The notes: generated from the letters alone by a model not told the origin. Positions 38,830 through 51,845 are shown, numbered from the stretch's first letter. The stretch: 64,000 bases of DNA from Luteimonas viscosa (GCF_008244685.1 NZ_VTFT01000001.1:3203248-3267247), one strand, 5' to 3'. Numbers and translations are program-made.

Positions 38830-39410
38830 GCGAAGCGAACGCGAGACTCGCCTGGACGTCGCTGCTGGTCTGGGCCTGCGCGCTGCTGGCGCTCGGCGCG
38901 CAGGTGCCGGGGTATTCGCAGGCGGTGCATCCGATGGCCCTCCCGGGTGCGCGCGGCATGCCGGGGGCAGGGTTGTTCAACGCGATGGTGTTCGTGCTGC
39001 CGGGGTCGCTCGTTGCGCTGGTCGCCTGGCGACTGCGGACGCTGCTGCCTGCGCGATCGGGTGCCGCTGCCCGGATCGGCGCGACGCTGCTGCTGCTGTC
39101 CGCCCTGGCGTTCGCGGTGCAGGGTGTTCTGCCGATCGAGCGCTCGGACACCGACGGCGCGGCCACCGCGCTGCACGCGTCGGCGTGGACGACATGGTGG
39201 ATCGCATTCGCCGCGGGCAGTCTCGCGCTTGCGCTGGCGGTGCGCGAGTGGCGCGTGCCGATGCTGCTGTCGCTGGCTGCGGTCCTGGCCAATGCGCCGC
39301 TGGCCGGGGTGTGGCTGCCCGGCGGCATCGCGCAGCGGATCGCCTGCGCGTGCTGGTTCGCCGGGATCGCGTGGATCGCCTCGGGCCGCCTCAGCCGTGG
39401 CGCAGCTTGA
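38826..39410 (+). CDS. DUF998-like six-helix membrane protein
   Basis: The 194-residue protein has six predicted membrane helices and the family-like pattern ACALLALGAQVPGYSQAVHP at the N-terminus, MPGAGLFNAMVFVLPGSLVAL, then paired helices to the end. DUF998 proteins are inner-membrane proteins of unknown role. The ATG at 38826 is preceded by GGGAGGG. Its 3' end overlaps the convergent SemiSWEET gene by 20 bp. Family assignment is by pattern, not by search. Confidence 0.65.
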   Translation: MSEANARLAWTSLLVWACALLALGAQVPGYSQAVHPMALPGARGMPGAGLFNAMVFVLPGSLVALVAWRLRTLLPARSGAAARIGATLLLLSALAFAVQGVLPIERSDTDGAATALHASAWTTWWIAFAAGSLALALAVREWRVPMLLSLAAVLANAPLAGVWLPGGIAQRIACACWFAGIAWIASGRLSRGAA

Positions 39411-39638
39411 GCGCGAGGATGATCGCGCCGAGGACGAAGGTGATGGCATTGGCGACGATCATCGGCCACGAGCGCAGTGCGATCCCGTAGCCGAACCAGC
39501 ACACGACCCCGACGATGAACAACACGTACATCCCCAGCGAGATGCCGCGCGTGTCGCGGCTGCGGATCGTCTTCACCGCCTGCGGCACGAACGCCAGCGT
39601 GGTCAGCGTCGCCGCGACGTAGCCCAGCCACTCGGGGT

Positions 39639-39642
<4 letters not shown>
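39391..39642 (-). CDS. SemiSWEET (PQ-loop/MtN3) transporter
   Basis: The 83-residue protein has three helices and the SemiSWEET signature: [20 protein letters not shown] with the PQ motif, then [40 protein letters not shown]. SemiSWEETs form dimers that move sugars or small metabolites across the inner membrane. The ATG overlaps the amidohydrolase stop (ATGA), so the two genes are translationally coupled. Its 3' end overlaps the convergent DUF998 gene. Confidence 0.9.
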
Positions 39643-43815
<4,173 letters not shown>

Positions 43816-43869
43816 ACGCACCTTGCCGCCGCGCTTGCCGGCACCAGCGGCCTCCGCCAGACTTCGCCG

Positions 43870-44385
43870 ATGATCCGGACCCTCCTGCTCGCCATCCTGC
43901 TCGCCCTCGGCCTGTCGGCCTGCGGTTTCCACCTGCGCGACGCCCTGGTGCTGCCGGACGACATGGGCCAGGTGCGCATCACCGCGCGCGATCCCTACAG
44001 CCCGCTTGCGCAATCGCTGGCGCGTGCGCTGGAACGCGCCGGCGCGCAGGTGGTCGAACCCGGGACCAAGGGCCGGCTGGCCACTCTCGCGATCCGTTCC
44101 GAGCGCTGGGCCTCGACCCCGCTGAGCATCGACCAGTTCGGTCGCGCACAGGAGTACACGTTGCGCTATGCGGTGGTGTTCGCGCTGGTCGACGCCAACG
44201 GCGACGAGCTCGTGCCGCAGCAGGCGGTGGAACTGTCGCGCGACTACATCCGCGTTCCGACCGACCTGACCGGCTCGGACTCCGAACGCGAACTGCTGGC
44301 CCGTGAGCTGGAGAACGAGATGAGCGCCTCGATCCTGCGCCGCATCGACGCGGCCACGCGCGAGCTCCGGGAAGCCGCGCAATGA
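43870..44385 (+). CDS. lptE: LPS-assembly lipoprotein LptE
   Basis: The 171-residue protein has a lipoprotein signal with the lipobox LSAC (Cys20), followed directly by GFHLRD, the hallmark of LptE (RlpB). LptE plugs the LptD barrel in the outer membrane and helps insert LPS. It is 54 bp after leuS and 13 bp before holA, the usual gene order. Length matches the family. Confidence 0.95.
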   Translation: MIRTLLLAILLALGLSACGFHLRDALVLPDDMGQVRITARDPYSPLAQSLARALERAGAQVVEPGTKGRLATLAIRSERWASTPLSIDQFGRAQEYTLRYAVVFALVDANGDELVPQQAVELSRDYIRVPTDLTGSDSERELLARELENEMSASILRRIDAATRELREAAQ

Positions 44386-44398
44386 GCCGCCCGGGCGG

Positions 44399-45442
44399 AT
44401 GGAACTGAAGCCCGACCGCCTCGCCGCACAGCTCGCCGCCGAGCCTCTGCGACCCGTCTACCTCGTCGCCGGCCCGGAACCGCTGCTGGTGCTGGAAGCC
44501 GCGGACCAGATCCGAGCCCGTGCCCGCGAGACCGGCTTCGGCGAGCGCGAGGTGTTCGACGCCGACGGCCGCGATTTCGACTGGAACACGCTCGACGCCA
44601 GCTTCCGCTCGCCCAGCCTGTTCTCGGCGCAGCGGCTGGTCGAACTGCGCCTGCCGACCGGCAAGCCAGGCAAGGAGGGCGCGGACGTCGTGGCCGGCTA
44701 CTGCGCACAGCCGCCCGGCGACATCGTGCTCCTGGTCACCGCCGGCGACTGGAGCCGGCAGCACGGCGGCAAGTGGAGCGAGGCGATCGCCAGGTGCGGG
44801 CACTTCATCCACGCGCCGCAGGTGCGGCCGCACGAACTCGAAGGCTGGCTCGAGGCACGCCTGCGCCAGCGCGGCGTGCGTGCCGACCGTGGCGCGGTGC
44901 AGCGCCTGGCCGAACGCGTGCAGGGCAACCTGCTGGCCGCGGCCCAGGAAGTCGACAAGCTCGTGCTGCTGGCCGACGGCGCGTCGCTCGATGCCGCGCG
45001 CATGGAGGCGCTGGTCGCCGATGCCGCGCGCTTCGACGTGTTCCGCCTGGTCGATGCCGCGCTGAACGGGCAGGCGGCGCAGGCTTCGCGCATCCTCGCC
45101 GGCCTGCGCGGCGAGGGCGAGGCGGTGCCGGCGCTGATGGGCATGGTGGCGATGGAGCTCAACCGCGTCGCCGCGCTGGCGCGCGTGCAGGCCCGCGGCG
45201 GCAACCTCGCCGCCGAGTTCAAGGCGCAGCGGGTGTGGGATTCGAAGCAGGCGGTGTACCGGCGCGCGCTGTCGCGGCATCCAGCGCCGCACTGGGAACG
45301 TTTCGTGGCGATGGCCGGCGGTGTCGACCGCATCGCCAAGGGCCGGGTGCGCCCGGGCGAAGAGCCGGTCGACGCCTGGCTGGCGCTGGAGCGGTTGCTG
45401 GTGGCGGTCGCCGAACCGAAGGCGACGGCGCTGCTGGCGTGA
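44399..45442 (+). CDS. holA: DNA polymerase III subunit delta
   Basis: The 347-residue protein shows the HolA N-terminus ([21 protein letters not shown]) and internal features [20 protein letters not shown] and [20 protein letters not shown]. It opens the beta clamp as part of the clamp loader. Position between lptE and nadD is the conserved order. A palindromic ~7-bp repeat element starts 9 bp after its stop. Confidence 0.96.
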   Translation: MELKPDRLAAQLAAEPLRPVYLVAGPEPLLVLEAADQIRARARETGFGEREVFDADGRDFDWNTLDASFRSPSLFSAQRLVELRLPTGKPGKEGADVVAGYCAQPPGDIVLLVTAGDWSRQHGGKWSEAIARCGHFIHAPQVRPHELEGWLEARLRQRGVRADRGAVQRLAERVQGNLLAAAQEVDKLVLLADGASLDAARMEALVADAARFDVFRLVDAALNGQAAQASRILAGLRGEGEAVPALMGMVAMELNRVAALARVQARGGNLAAEFKAQRVWDSKQAVYRRALSRHPAPHWERFVAMAGGVDRIAKGRVRPGEEPVDAWLALERLLVAVAEPKATALLA

Positions 45443-45450
45443 CGGCCGCG

Positions 45451-45546
45451 AATGGGGGATCGGGAATGGGGAATGGAAAGCAGGCAGTGCCGGACGTGTC
45501 GCCCGATGCTTCCCTCCCTTCCCGATTCCCTGCTCCCGATTCCCTG
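45451..45546. repeat. GGGAATC-type heptamer repeat palindrome between holA and nadD
   Basis: The left arm (45451-45480) has units like GGATCGGGAATGGGGAATG. The right arm (45511-45546) has two CCCGATTCCCTGCTC units, the reverse complement of GGGAATCGGG-type repeats. It resembles the elements at 51744 and 57250 in size, arm design and position after a stop codon, but uses GGGAATC rather than GTGATTC units. Part of it is translated at the nadD N-terminus. Confidence 0.6.
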
Positions 45547-46206
45547 CTCGTCTTCTACGGCGGCACCTTCGATCCGGTGCATCTGGGCCACCTCGCCATC
45601 GCACGCCATGCGCGCGACGCGCTCGGCTGCACCATCCGGATGATGCCCGCGGCCGATCCACCGCACCGCGCGCCTCCGGGCGCGGACGCCGCCCATCGCG
45701 CGCGGATGCTGGCGCTGGCCATCGACGGCGAGCCGGGGCTGCAGGTCGATCTGCGCGAACTCGACCGCGACGGGCCGAGCTACAGCGTCGATACCCTGCG
45801 CGCCGTCCGGGCCGAGTACGGCGATGCGGTCCCGGTCGCGCTGCTGATCGGCGCCGACAGCCTGCTCGGCCTGCCGACCTGGCGCGAATGGACCGCGTTG
45901 TTCGGGCTCGCGCATCTGGTCGTCGCCGAGCGCTCCGGGAGCGCCCTCGACCTGCGCCTGCCGCCGGTACTCGCCGAGGCCACCGCCGGGCGCTGGGTCG
46001 ACTCGGCGACCGCGCTGCGCGGGTCGCCCGCAGGCCGCCTGCTGCGCCTGCAGCAGCCCCTGCATCCCGGCTCGGCGACCGAAGTGCGCCACCGCATCGC
46101 CGGCGGTGGGCCCTGGCACGATCTGGTGCCCGGCGTGGTCGCCGACTACATCGTCCGCCACCGCCTGTACGGCCTGAACGGGGCCGCGACGCCGGCTTCG
46201 CTATAA
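45466..46206 (+). CDS. nadD: Nicotinate-nucleotide adenylyltransferase
   Basis: The 246-residue frame contains the nucleotidyltransferase motif [13 protein letters not shown] (residues ~29-41) and SATEVRHRI near the C-terminus, both diagnostic of NadD, which makes deamido-NAD from nicotinate mononucleotide. The family normally starts only a few residues before FYGG; here the first ~27 codons come from a repeat element, so the true start may be this ATG, a GTG at 45487 or 45493, or closer to the motif. Its stop overlaps a TATAAT box. Confidence 0.93.
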   Translation: MGNGKQAVPDVSPDASLPSRFPAPDSLLVFYGGTFDPVHLGHLAIARHARDALGCTIRMMPAADPPHRAPPGADAAHRARMLALAIDGEPGLQVDLRELDRDGPSYSVDTLRAVRAEYGDAVPVALLIGADSLLGLPTWREWTALFGLAHLVVAERSGSALDLRLPPVLAEATAGRWVDSATALRGSPAGRLLRLQQPLHPGSATEVRHRIAGGGPWHDLVPGVVADYIVRHRLYGLNGAATPASL

Positions 46207-46207
46207 T
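46202..46207 (+). promoter_or_regulatory. Consensus -10 box before rsfS
   Basis: A perfect TATAAT overlaps the nadD stop codon, 28 bp before the TTG start of rsfS. The nearest -35-like CTGAAC is 22 bp away, too far for a standard promoter. An internal promoter for rsfS-rlmH is possible. Confidence 0.4.
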
Positions 46208-46235
46208 CGCGCCGCAGCCGCCCGAGCCTTTGCCC

Positions 46236-46655
46236 TTGACCAGTTCCGCCCACGTCATCAAGACCCGCCTCCCCAACCCGCCGCCGCCGGCCGATGTGCT
46301 GCTCAGGTCGATCCACGGCGCGGTCGACGAACTCAAGGCGAAGGACGTCACCGAGATCGACGTGCGCGGCAAGACCAGCGTCTGCGACTACCTGGTGATC
46401 GCTTCGGGCACTTCGACCCGGCACGTGAAGTCGATCGCCGACGAGGTGGTGCGCAAGGCCAAGCAGCTCGACTGCCAGCCGCTGGGCGTCGAAGGCGAGC
46501 GCGAGGCCGAGTGGGTGCTGGTCGACCTCGGCGACGTGGTGGTCCATGTCATGCTGCCGCGCGTGCGCGAGTTCTACGCGCTCGAGCGCCTGTGGACGGT
46601 CGGCGACCAGCCGCCCGAACTCCCCGCCGACGCGCCCGACGACGACCGCGGCTGA
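46236..46655 (+). CDS. rsfS: Ribosomal silencing factor RsfS
   Basis: The 139-residue protein has the RsfS core [40 protein letters not shown] and [19 protein letters not shown]. RsfS binds uL14 and blocks subunit joining during starvation. A TTG at 46236 is the most likely start: it gives the N-terminus [17 protein letters not shown] found in related xanthomonads, and no ATG or GTG fits. It lies between nadD and rlmH as in other genomes. Confidence 0.92.
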   Translation: MTSSAHVIKTRLPNPPPPADVLLRSIHGAVDELKAKDVTEIDVRGKTSVCDYLVIASGTSTRHVKSIADEVVRKAKQLDCQPLGVEGEREAEWVLVDLGDVVVHVMLPRVREFYALERLWTVGDQPPELPADAPDDDRG

Positions 46656-46804
46656 GGCACGGCAGCGACCTTGTCCGGGTGCCGCGATTTCGACCTCCTG
46701 CTCGTGGATGATCGGCCTGCGGCGATTTGCGGCGGCCTCGCCCGCGACGAACACGCCCCGCTGGCCGGATTCCCGGCAATCGCGTCCTCGATCGTCCTAG
46801 CGCA

Positions 46805-47275
46805 GTGAAGGCGCGCCTGGTCGCCGTCGGCGAACGCGCGCCCGGCTGGGTGGCGGAGGGGTTCGGGGAATACCGCAAGCGGCTCTCGCACTGGCTGCCG
46901 CTGGAGCTGGTGGAAGTCGAACCCGGTGTGCGCGGCAAGGGCCGGGACACGGTGCGCGCGATGCAGGACGAGGGCGCCCGCGTCCTCGCGGCGCTGCCGA
47001 AGAACACGCACGTGGTCGCGCTCGACGGGCGTGGCCGGATGCATTCCTCCGAACAGCTCGCCCAGCGCCTGGAACACTGGCGCGGACAGGGGCGCGACCT
47101 GGCCTTCCTGATCGGCGGTCCCGAGGGCCACGCGCCCGAGGTGCTGGCGCACGCCGACGAACAGTGGTCGCTCGGCCCCCTGACCCTGCCGCACATGCTG
47201 GTGCGGCTGGTGCTGGCCGAGCAGTTGTACCGCGCTGCAGCGCTGCTGGCGAACCATCCCTACCACCGCGCCTGA
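46805..47275 (+). CDS. rlmH: 23S rRNA (pseudouridine1915-N3)-methyltransferase RlmH
   Basis: The 156-residue SPOUT methyltransferase has VALDGRGRMHSSEQLAQ, the SAM-binding knot loop FLIGGPEGHAPEV near residue 102, and LTLPHMLVRLVLAEQLYRA followed by PYHRA at the end, all typical. It methylates pseudouridine 1915 of 23S rRNA. The GTG at 46805 gives the usual VKARLVAVGER start. The 149-bp gap after rsfS shows no further gene. Confidence 0.96.
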   Translation: MKARLVAVGERAPGWVAEGFGEYRKRLSHWLPLELVEVEPGVRGKGRDTVRAMQDEGARVLAALPKNTHVVALDGRGRMHSSEQLAQRLEHWRGQGRDLAFLIGGPEGHAPEVLAHADEQWSLGPLTLPHMLVRLVLAEQLYRAAALLANHPYHRA

Positions 47276-47368
47276 ATGCGGCGACGTCGCTGCCGCACGG
47301 GGGCAATCGCTCCCGCCCCGGGTTCGGGGAGGGGCGCACTGGCGGGTCCGGGCCGGCCCTACGCGACC

Positions 47369-47398
47369 AGGAACGCCTGCGCGAGGGCGGGCGTTCCT
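47369..47398. terminator. Stem-loop between rlmH and the TonB gene
   Basis: The 9-bp arms AGGAACGCC and GGCGTTCCT enclose 12 nt. It lies between the convergent stops at 47275 and 47412 and could serve either transcript; no strong T-tract on either side. Confidence 0.45.
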
Positions 47399-47411
47399 GC
47401 AGCGACGACAG

Positions 47412-48098
47412 TCAACCGCGACCGAGCTTGAACTCGATCGGCACGAGGCCGACGGCCTGCACCGCCTGCCCGTCGCGTGTCGCCGGGCGGAAACGCCAGT
47501 TGCGCTGCACGTGGCGCACCGCCTCGCGATCCAGCACGCCATGGCCGCTGCTGCGTTCGATGCCGACTTCGAGCGGGCTGCCATCGGTGCCCACCAGCAC
47601 GCGCAACAGCACCGTGCCTTCGAGGTTGCGCTGGATCGCCGCGCGCGGGTACGTCGGCGAAGGCGCACTCTCGTATTGCAGTTGCATGCCCAGCACCGGT
47701 CCGGATGGCTCGATCGTGGGCGGCGCGTCGTTCGCCGGCGCCGCGTCCACCACGGTCTCGGGCACGACGATGCCCTGGTCGACCAGCACGGGCACATCGA
47801 TCGTCGGTGCTGGTTCCACCGTCTCGCGTATCGCTGGCTGCGGTCGTGGCGTCGGTTCGACGATCTTCACCACCGGCGGTGGCGGCGTGACCGGCCTGAT
47901 CGGGACGATGTCGACCACGATCAGTCCCGGCGGTGGATCCACGACCGCTGGAATCGACGGCATGGTCATCGGCATCAGCAGGAACGACAGGGCCAGCACG
48001 TTCAGCGCCAGCGTGCTGCTGAGCCCGAGGATGCGGTTGAAGTCGAGGCGCGACGGCTGCGCCTTGCGGGGAACGGAATGCGTCTGCTGCAACACCAT
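47412..48098 (-). CDS. Energy transducer TonB
   Basis: The 228-residue protein has one membrane helix near residues 25-45 (LSSTLALNVLALSFLLMP), a Pro/Val-rich periplasmic linker (VRPVTPPPPVVKIVEPTPRP-like) and a C-terminal TonB domain (PSPTYPRAAIQRNLEGTVLL, NWRFRPATRDGQAVQ). It couples the proton motive force to outer-membrane receptors through ExbB/ExbD, which are not in the window. A single-gene unit on the strand opposite to the core array; an 8-bp stem-loop lies just upstream of its ribosome site. Confidence 0.9.
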   Translation of the reverse strand: MVLQQTHSVPRKAQPSRLDFNRILGLSSTLALNVLALSFLLMPMTMPSIPAVVDPPPGLIVVDIVPIRPVTPPPPVVKIVEPTPRPQPAIRETVEPAPTIDVPVLVDQGIVVPETVVDAAPANDAPPTIEPSGPVLGMQLQYESAPSPTYPRAAIQRNLEGTVLLRVLVGTDGSPLEVGIERSSGHGVLDREAVRHVQRNWRFRPATRDGQAVQAVGLVPIEFKLGRG

Positions 48099-48583
48099 GG
48101 CCCACCTCCGCTGTTGCCGGCGGCCGTTGCGGCCGCCCGTGTGGCTGCGAACGCGTCAGTGGACGGTCCGGGGTCGATTCCGGTGGAGCCTGCCCGCGCT
48201 GGCGCGTGACCCGACTGCGACTCCACGCTACGCCCGCGGGAAGCCCGCGTGCAATGCGACGGAAGTCGAACACGGCGATGCGTCGACGGACGGCGGGCGA
48301 ATGCCGGAGACCGGCACCCGTCGCCTCGATCGGCATGCATGTTGCGGTGGACAGTGGCCAAGGCCGCCGGCGGCGGAGCAGCCGGTCGGGGGCAAGGCGC
48401 CCGGTCGGATTTGGCGTGGGTGGCATCGGAAAGGTCCCCATGCCGGGATGGGGACCCCGCTGGGCTGGGGGAAGAGGTCGTGTCGCAGCCCTGCCAGGCC
48501 GATGCCAGGCAAGGTGGCGGCACGATGATTGCGTAGGCCCCTACGGCCCTCCGATCACCCCTCAGGCTGTCAACGATCGACGA
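48099..48583. other. 485-bp intergenic region upstream of the TonB gene
   Basis: No gene could be supported. It holds a perfect 8-bp stem-loop at 48119-48137 directly before the TonB ribosome site. A perfect 9-bp stem-loop lies at 48433-48456, which on the minus strand is followed by TTTCC and could end the SIMPL/small-gene transcript. Open frames here read as Arg/Pro/Gly-rich noise. Confidence 0.55.
48433..48456 (-). terminator. Stem-loop downstream of the 55-codon gene
   Basis: GGTCCCCAT pairs perfectly with ATGGGGACC across a 6-nt loop, 127 bp beyond the small gene's stop. On the minus strand a short T-run (TTTCC) follows. Weak candidate terminator. Confidence 0.4.
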
Positions 48584-48751
48584 TCAATCGTCGTCCTCGT
48601 TCGTCCCGTCCTGCTCCGGCTGCCGGTCCAGCCCGCCCTCGTCGGGGTCGGGCTTCTTCTGCGGGCCGGTCTTGCGCGCGTCCTCGCCGTCGAAGGGTTG
48701 CTCCTCGGGGTAGCCGGAGCGCTTTTCCTGGCGGTCGGGTGTCCTGGACAT
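48584..48751 (-). CDS. 55-residue acidic, disordered small protein
   Basis: Read from the sequence directly: ATG at 48751, TGA at 48586-48584. The product begins MSRTPDRQEKRSGYPEEQPF and ends TNEDDD; it is rich in Asp, Glu, Pro, Gly and Lys, has no hydrophobic core, and is probably intrinsically disordered. A GGGAGG ribosome site lies in the last codons of the upstream SIMPL gene, whose stop is 6 bp before the ATG, so it should be translationally coupled. No function is known to me. Confidence 0.72.
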   Translation of the reverse strand: MSRTPDRQEKRSGYPEEQPFDGEDARKTGPQKKPDPDEGGLDRQPEQDGTNEDDD

Positions 48752-48757
48752 GTCGAT

Positions 48758-49495
48758 TTACCTCCCGAGTTCGAACACGACATCGAGGTTGGCGCCGAGC
48801 GTGGTCTCGCCCGGCGACACCGGCGCGGACTGCACCCGCGCTTCCATCATGTCCATCGACTTCATCATCGGCATCGGCGGCTGGAAGCCGCCACCTTCGC
48901 TGATGCTCACGATCCGGCGCACGCGCAGGCCCAGCGACTCGGCGTACATCTCCGCGCGCGCCCGGGCCAGCTTCAGCGCGGACTGGCGGGCTTCGTCGTA
49001 GGCGGCCTCGCGCTGGTCGATCTCGAAGCTGGGGCCGTTGACCTGGTTGGCGCCGCTGGCGACCAGCGCGTCGAGCACGTCGCCGAGCCTGGCGATGTCG
49101 CGCACCTTGATGTTGACCGTGTTGCTGGCCTGGTAGCCGGTGATCACCGGCGGCTGGTTCTCGGCGTAGCGGTACTGCGGCTGGATGCTGATGCCGCTGG
49201 TCTGCACGTCGCGCTCGGCGATGCCTGCGGCCTCGATCGCGGCGACCACCCTGGCCATCTCGGCGGAATTGGCCTTGAGCGCGGCGTTGGCGTCCGCCGC
49301 CTGGGTGACCACGCCGGTGGACAGGCTGGCCACGTCGGGCACGCGGCTGGCCTCGGCGTGGGCCGAGACCGAGAGCAGGGTGCCGTCGGTCGGGGCGATG
49401 GCGGGGGTGGGGGTCTGTGCGTTGGCGGTGGTCATCACGAGGGCACCCAGGGCGAGGGTGGAAGCGAACAGGAGGGAGGCGGCGGGACGGATCAT
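48758..49495 (-). CDS. SIMPL domain (DUF541) periplasmic protein
   Basis: The 245-residue protein has a signal peptide ending ANAQT (residues ~1-27) and the SIMPL core: LLSVSAHAEASRVPDVASLSTG, DVQTSGISIQPQYRY, NTVNIKVRDIARLGDVLDAL and SALKLARARAEMYAESLGL. SIMPL proteins such as E. coli YggE and Brucella BP26 are oligomeric periplasmic proteins linked to oxidative stress; the mechanism is unknown. It is the first gene of a two-gene unit with the 55-residue protein, divergent from maf. Confidence 0.92.
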   Translation of the reverse strand: MIRPAASLLFASTLALGALVMTTANAQTPTPAIAPTDGTLLSVSAHAEASRVPDVASLSTGVVTQAADANAALKANSAEMARVVAAIEAAGIAERDVQTSGISIQPQYRYAENQPPVITGYQASNTVNIKVRDIARLGDVLDALVASGANQVNGPSFEIDQREAAYDEARQSALKLARARAEMYAESLGLRVRRIVSISEGGGFQPPMPMMKSMDMMEARVQSAPVSPGETTLGANLDVVFELGR

Positions 49496-49617
49496 GTCGA
49501 ACTCCGGGAGTGGCTGGGGGCAGGGTCGTCAGGATCTAGTGAACGGCCCGTGAGCCTGAACGGGGTTACCGGCCCGGGTTCGGCCGGCGCGCGAGCCCCC
49601 GCGGGTATCCTTGCCGC

Positions 49618-50253
49618 ATGTTGCATCTTGCTTCCCAATCCCCGCGCCGGCGCGAACTCCTGGCGCGCCTGGGCGTGCCCTTCGGCGTGATCGAGGTGGA
49701 CGTTCCCGAAGAGCGCGCGCCCGGCGAGCCGCCGGAGGACTACGTGCGCCGCGTGGCCCGCGAGAAGGCGGGGGCGGGGTTGCTGGCGATGGTGGCGGTA
49801 CCCGGGGCGGTGGTGCTGGGCGCGGATACCGAGGTGGTGCTCGACGACCGGGTGTTCGGCAAGCCGCGCGACGCGCGCGATGCGGCCGACATGCTGCGTG
49901 CGCTCTCGGGCCGCACCCACGACGTGGTCTCGGCCGTCAGCCTGGTCTCGGGCGGGCGTGAGGCGCAGGCGGTGAGCCGCTCGCAGGTGACCTTCGCGAC
50001 CCTGGAGGATGATGAGATCGCGGGCTACGTCGCCAGCGGCGAGCCGATGGGCCGCGCCGGGGCCTATGCCATCCAGGGCGGCGCGGAACGTTTCGTCACC
50101 CGGCTCGACGGCAGCTATTCGGGCGTGATGGGCCTGCCGCTGCACGAGACGGCGATGCTGCTGAAGGCGTTCGGGATCGCGACCGGGTTCGGTCCGGAAC
50201 CTTCCCGTGCGGCGACGGATGATGCGCAAGCGGATACGGGAGCGCCGCGCTGA
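49618..50253 (+). CDS. maf: Maf-type nucleoside triphosphate pyrophosphatase (YhdE group)
   Basis: The 211-residue protein starts with [18 protein letters not shown] and has the catalytic region [21 protein letters not shown] and [25 protein letters not shown]. Maf/YhdE enzymes hydrolyse dTTP/UTP and modified nucleotides. The stop shares bases with the rng start (TGATG), the conserved maf-rng coupling of proteobacteria. The last ~20 residues are variable. Confidence 0.95.
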   Translation: MLHLASQSPRRRELLARLGVPFGVIEVDVPEERAPGEPPEDYVRRVAREKAGAGLLAMVAVPGAVVLGADTEVVLDDRVFGKPRDARDAADMLRALSGRTHDVVSAVSLVSGGREAQAVSRSQVTFATLEDDEIAGYVASGEPMGRAGAYAIQGGAERFVTRLDGSYSGVMGLPLHETAMLLKAFGIATGFGPEPSRAATDDAQADTGAPR

Positions 50254-51740
50254 TGTCCGAGGAAATCCTGGTCAACGTCACCCCGCGAGAGACCCGCGTG
50301 GCGGTGGTCGAGAACGGCATGCTGCAGGAGCTGCACATCGAGCGCGGCTGGCGCCGCGGCGTGGTCGGCAACATCTACAAGGGCACGGTGCAGCGGGTGA
50401 TGCCCGGAATGCAGGCGGCGTTCGTCGAGATCGGGCTCGAGCGCACCGCGTTCCTGCACGCCAACGACGTGATCCGCCCCAACCAGCCCGAATCCGAGGA
50501 CGACGGCGCCCTGCCGCCGGTGCCGCAGCCGGTCCGCCCGGTCACCGAATTGCTGCGCGACGGCCAGGAAGTGATCGTGCAGGTGGTCAAGGATCCGATC
50601 GGCAGCAAGGGCGCGCGCCTGACCACGCAGCTGAGCATCCCGTCGCGCTACCTGGTGCTGCTGCCGCAGTCGCGGGTGGTCGGCGTGTCGGCGCGGATCG
50701 AGGACGAGGCCGAGCGCGCCCGCCTCAAGGCCCTGGTGGCCGAGCAGTCCCTGCCCGAAGCGCAGCTGGGCTACATCGTGCGCACCAATGCCGAGGGCCA
50801 GCCCGCCGAGGCGCTGGCCGAGGACCTGGCCTACCTGTCGCGGGTCTGGAACATCATCGGCCGTCGCTCGCGCGATGCCGCGGCGCAGACCTGCATCTAC
50901 GAGGACCTGAGCCTGCCGCTGCGCGCCGTGCGCGACCTGATCCGCAAGGACGTGGAGAAGGTGAAGGTGGATTCGCGCGAGACCTTCGACCGGCTGCAGG
51001 CGTTCGTCGCCAAGTACATGCCGGTGCTGGCCGAGCGCATCGAGCTGTACACCGGCAACCGCCCGATCTTCGACCTTTACGGGGTCGAGGACGAGATCCA
51101 GCGCGCGCTAGACAAGCAGGTGCCGCTGAAGTCCGGCGGCTATCTCGTCATCGACCAGACCGAGGCGATGACCACGGTCGACGTCAACACCGGCTCGTTC
51201 CTCGGCCAGCGCAACCTCGAGGAGACGGTGTACCGCACCAACCTCGAGGCCGCGCAGGCGGTGGCGCGGCAACTGCGGCTGCGCAACCTGGGCGGGATCA
51301 TCATCATCGACTTCATCGACATGGTCGACGAGGAACACCGCCGCCAGGTGCTGCGCACGCTCGAGAAGTCGCTGGCCAAGGACCACGCCAAGACCACGGT
51401 CTACGACTTCTCGCCGCTGGGCCTGGTGGAAATGACCCGCAAGCGCACGGTCGACAGCCTGCAGCGCCAGCTCAGCGAGACCTGCAACGAGTGCGGCGGC
51501 CGCGGCATGGTGAAGACGCCGGAAACGGTGACCTACGAGATCTTCCGCGAGATCGTGCGCGCGGTGCGCCAGTTCGAGGCCGAGCGGCTGCTGGTGATCG
51601 CCTCGCCCAAGGTGGTGGCGCGGATCACCGAGGAGGAGTCGCCGGCGGTCGCGGAACTCGAGGAGTTCCTGGGCAAGTCGATCCGCTTCCAGTCCGACGA
51701 GCAGTACCTGCAGGAACAGTTCGATGTGGTTTTGCTGTAA
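50253..51740 (+). CDS. rng: Ribonuclease G
   Basis: The 495-residue protein has an N-terminal S1-like domain (GNIYKGTVQRVMPGMQAAFVE). The RNase E/G catalytic part contains the metal-binding aspartates in TTVDVNTGSF and IIIDFIDM, and the zinc-link CNECGGRG. It lacks the long C-terminal scaffold of RNase E, so it is RNase G, which processes the 5' end of 16S rRNA and some mRNAs. It is coupled to maf and followed by a repeat palindrome. Confidence 0.97.
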   Translation: MSEEILVNVTPRETRVAVVENGMLQELHIERGWRRGVVGNIYKGTVQRVMPGMQAAFVEIGLERTAFLHANDVIRPNQPESEDDGALPPVPQPVRPVTELLRDGQEVIVQVVKDPIGSKGARLTTQLSIPSRYLVLLPQSRVVGVSARIEDEAERARLKALVAEQSLPEAQLGYIVRTNAEGQPAEALAEDLAYLSRVWNIIGRRSRDAAAQTCIYEDLSLPLRAVRDLIRKDVEKVKVDSRETFDRLQAFVAKYMPVLAERIELYTGNRPIFDLYGVEDEIQRALDKQVPLKSGGYLVIDQTEAMTTVDVNTGSFLGQRNLEETVYRTNLEAAQAVARQLRLRNLGGIIIIDFIDMVDEEHRRQVLRTLEKSLAKDHAKTTVYDFSPLGLVEMTRKRTVDSLQRQLSETCNECGGRGMVKTPETVTYEIFREIVRAVRQFEAERLLVIASPKVVARITEEESPAVAELEEFLGKSIRFQSDEQYLQEQFDVVLL

Positions 51741-51743
51741 GGC

Positions 51744-51822
51744 CGTGATTCGTGATTCGTCATTCGTGATTCGGAGAAGCACGCAGGCTCTTCCAATCAC
51801 CAATCACGAATCACGAATCACC
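51744..51822. repeat. GTGATTC heptamer repeat palindrome between rng and yhdP
   Basis: The left arm 51745-51774 is a run of GTGATTC-type units. The right arm 51793-51822 is its reverse complement with about three mismatches in 30. The 18-nt centre is 51775-51792. It begins 4 bp after the rng stop and ends 23 bp before the yhdP GTG. Confidence 0.8.
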
Positions 51823-51845
51823 GCGTCGCGCACGGCGCGACGCCC

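Noticed and set aside
48228..48512. 94-codon minus-strand frame in the gap upstream of the TonB gene
   Set aside because: No ribosome site, Pro/Arg/Cys-rich noise composition, and it contains the 48433 stem-loop.
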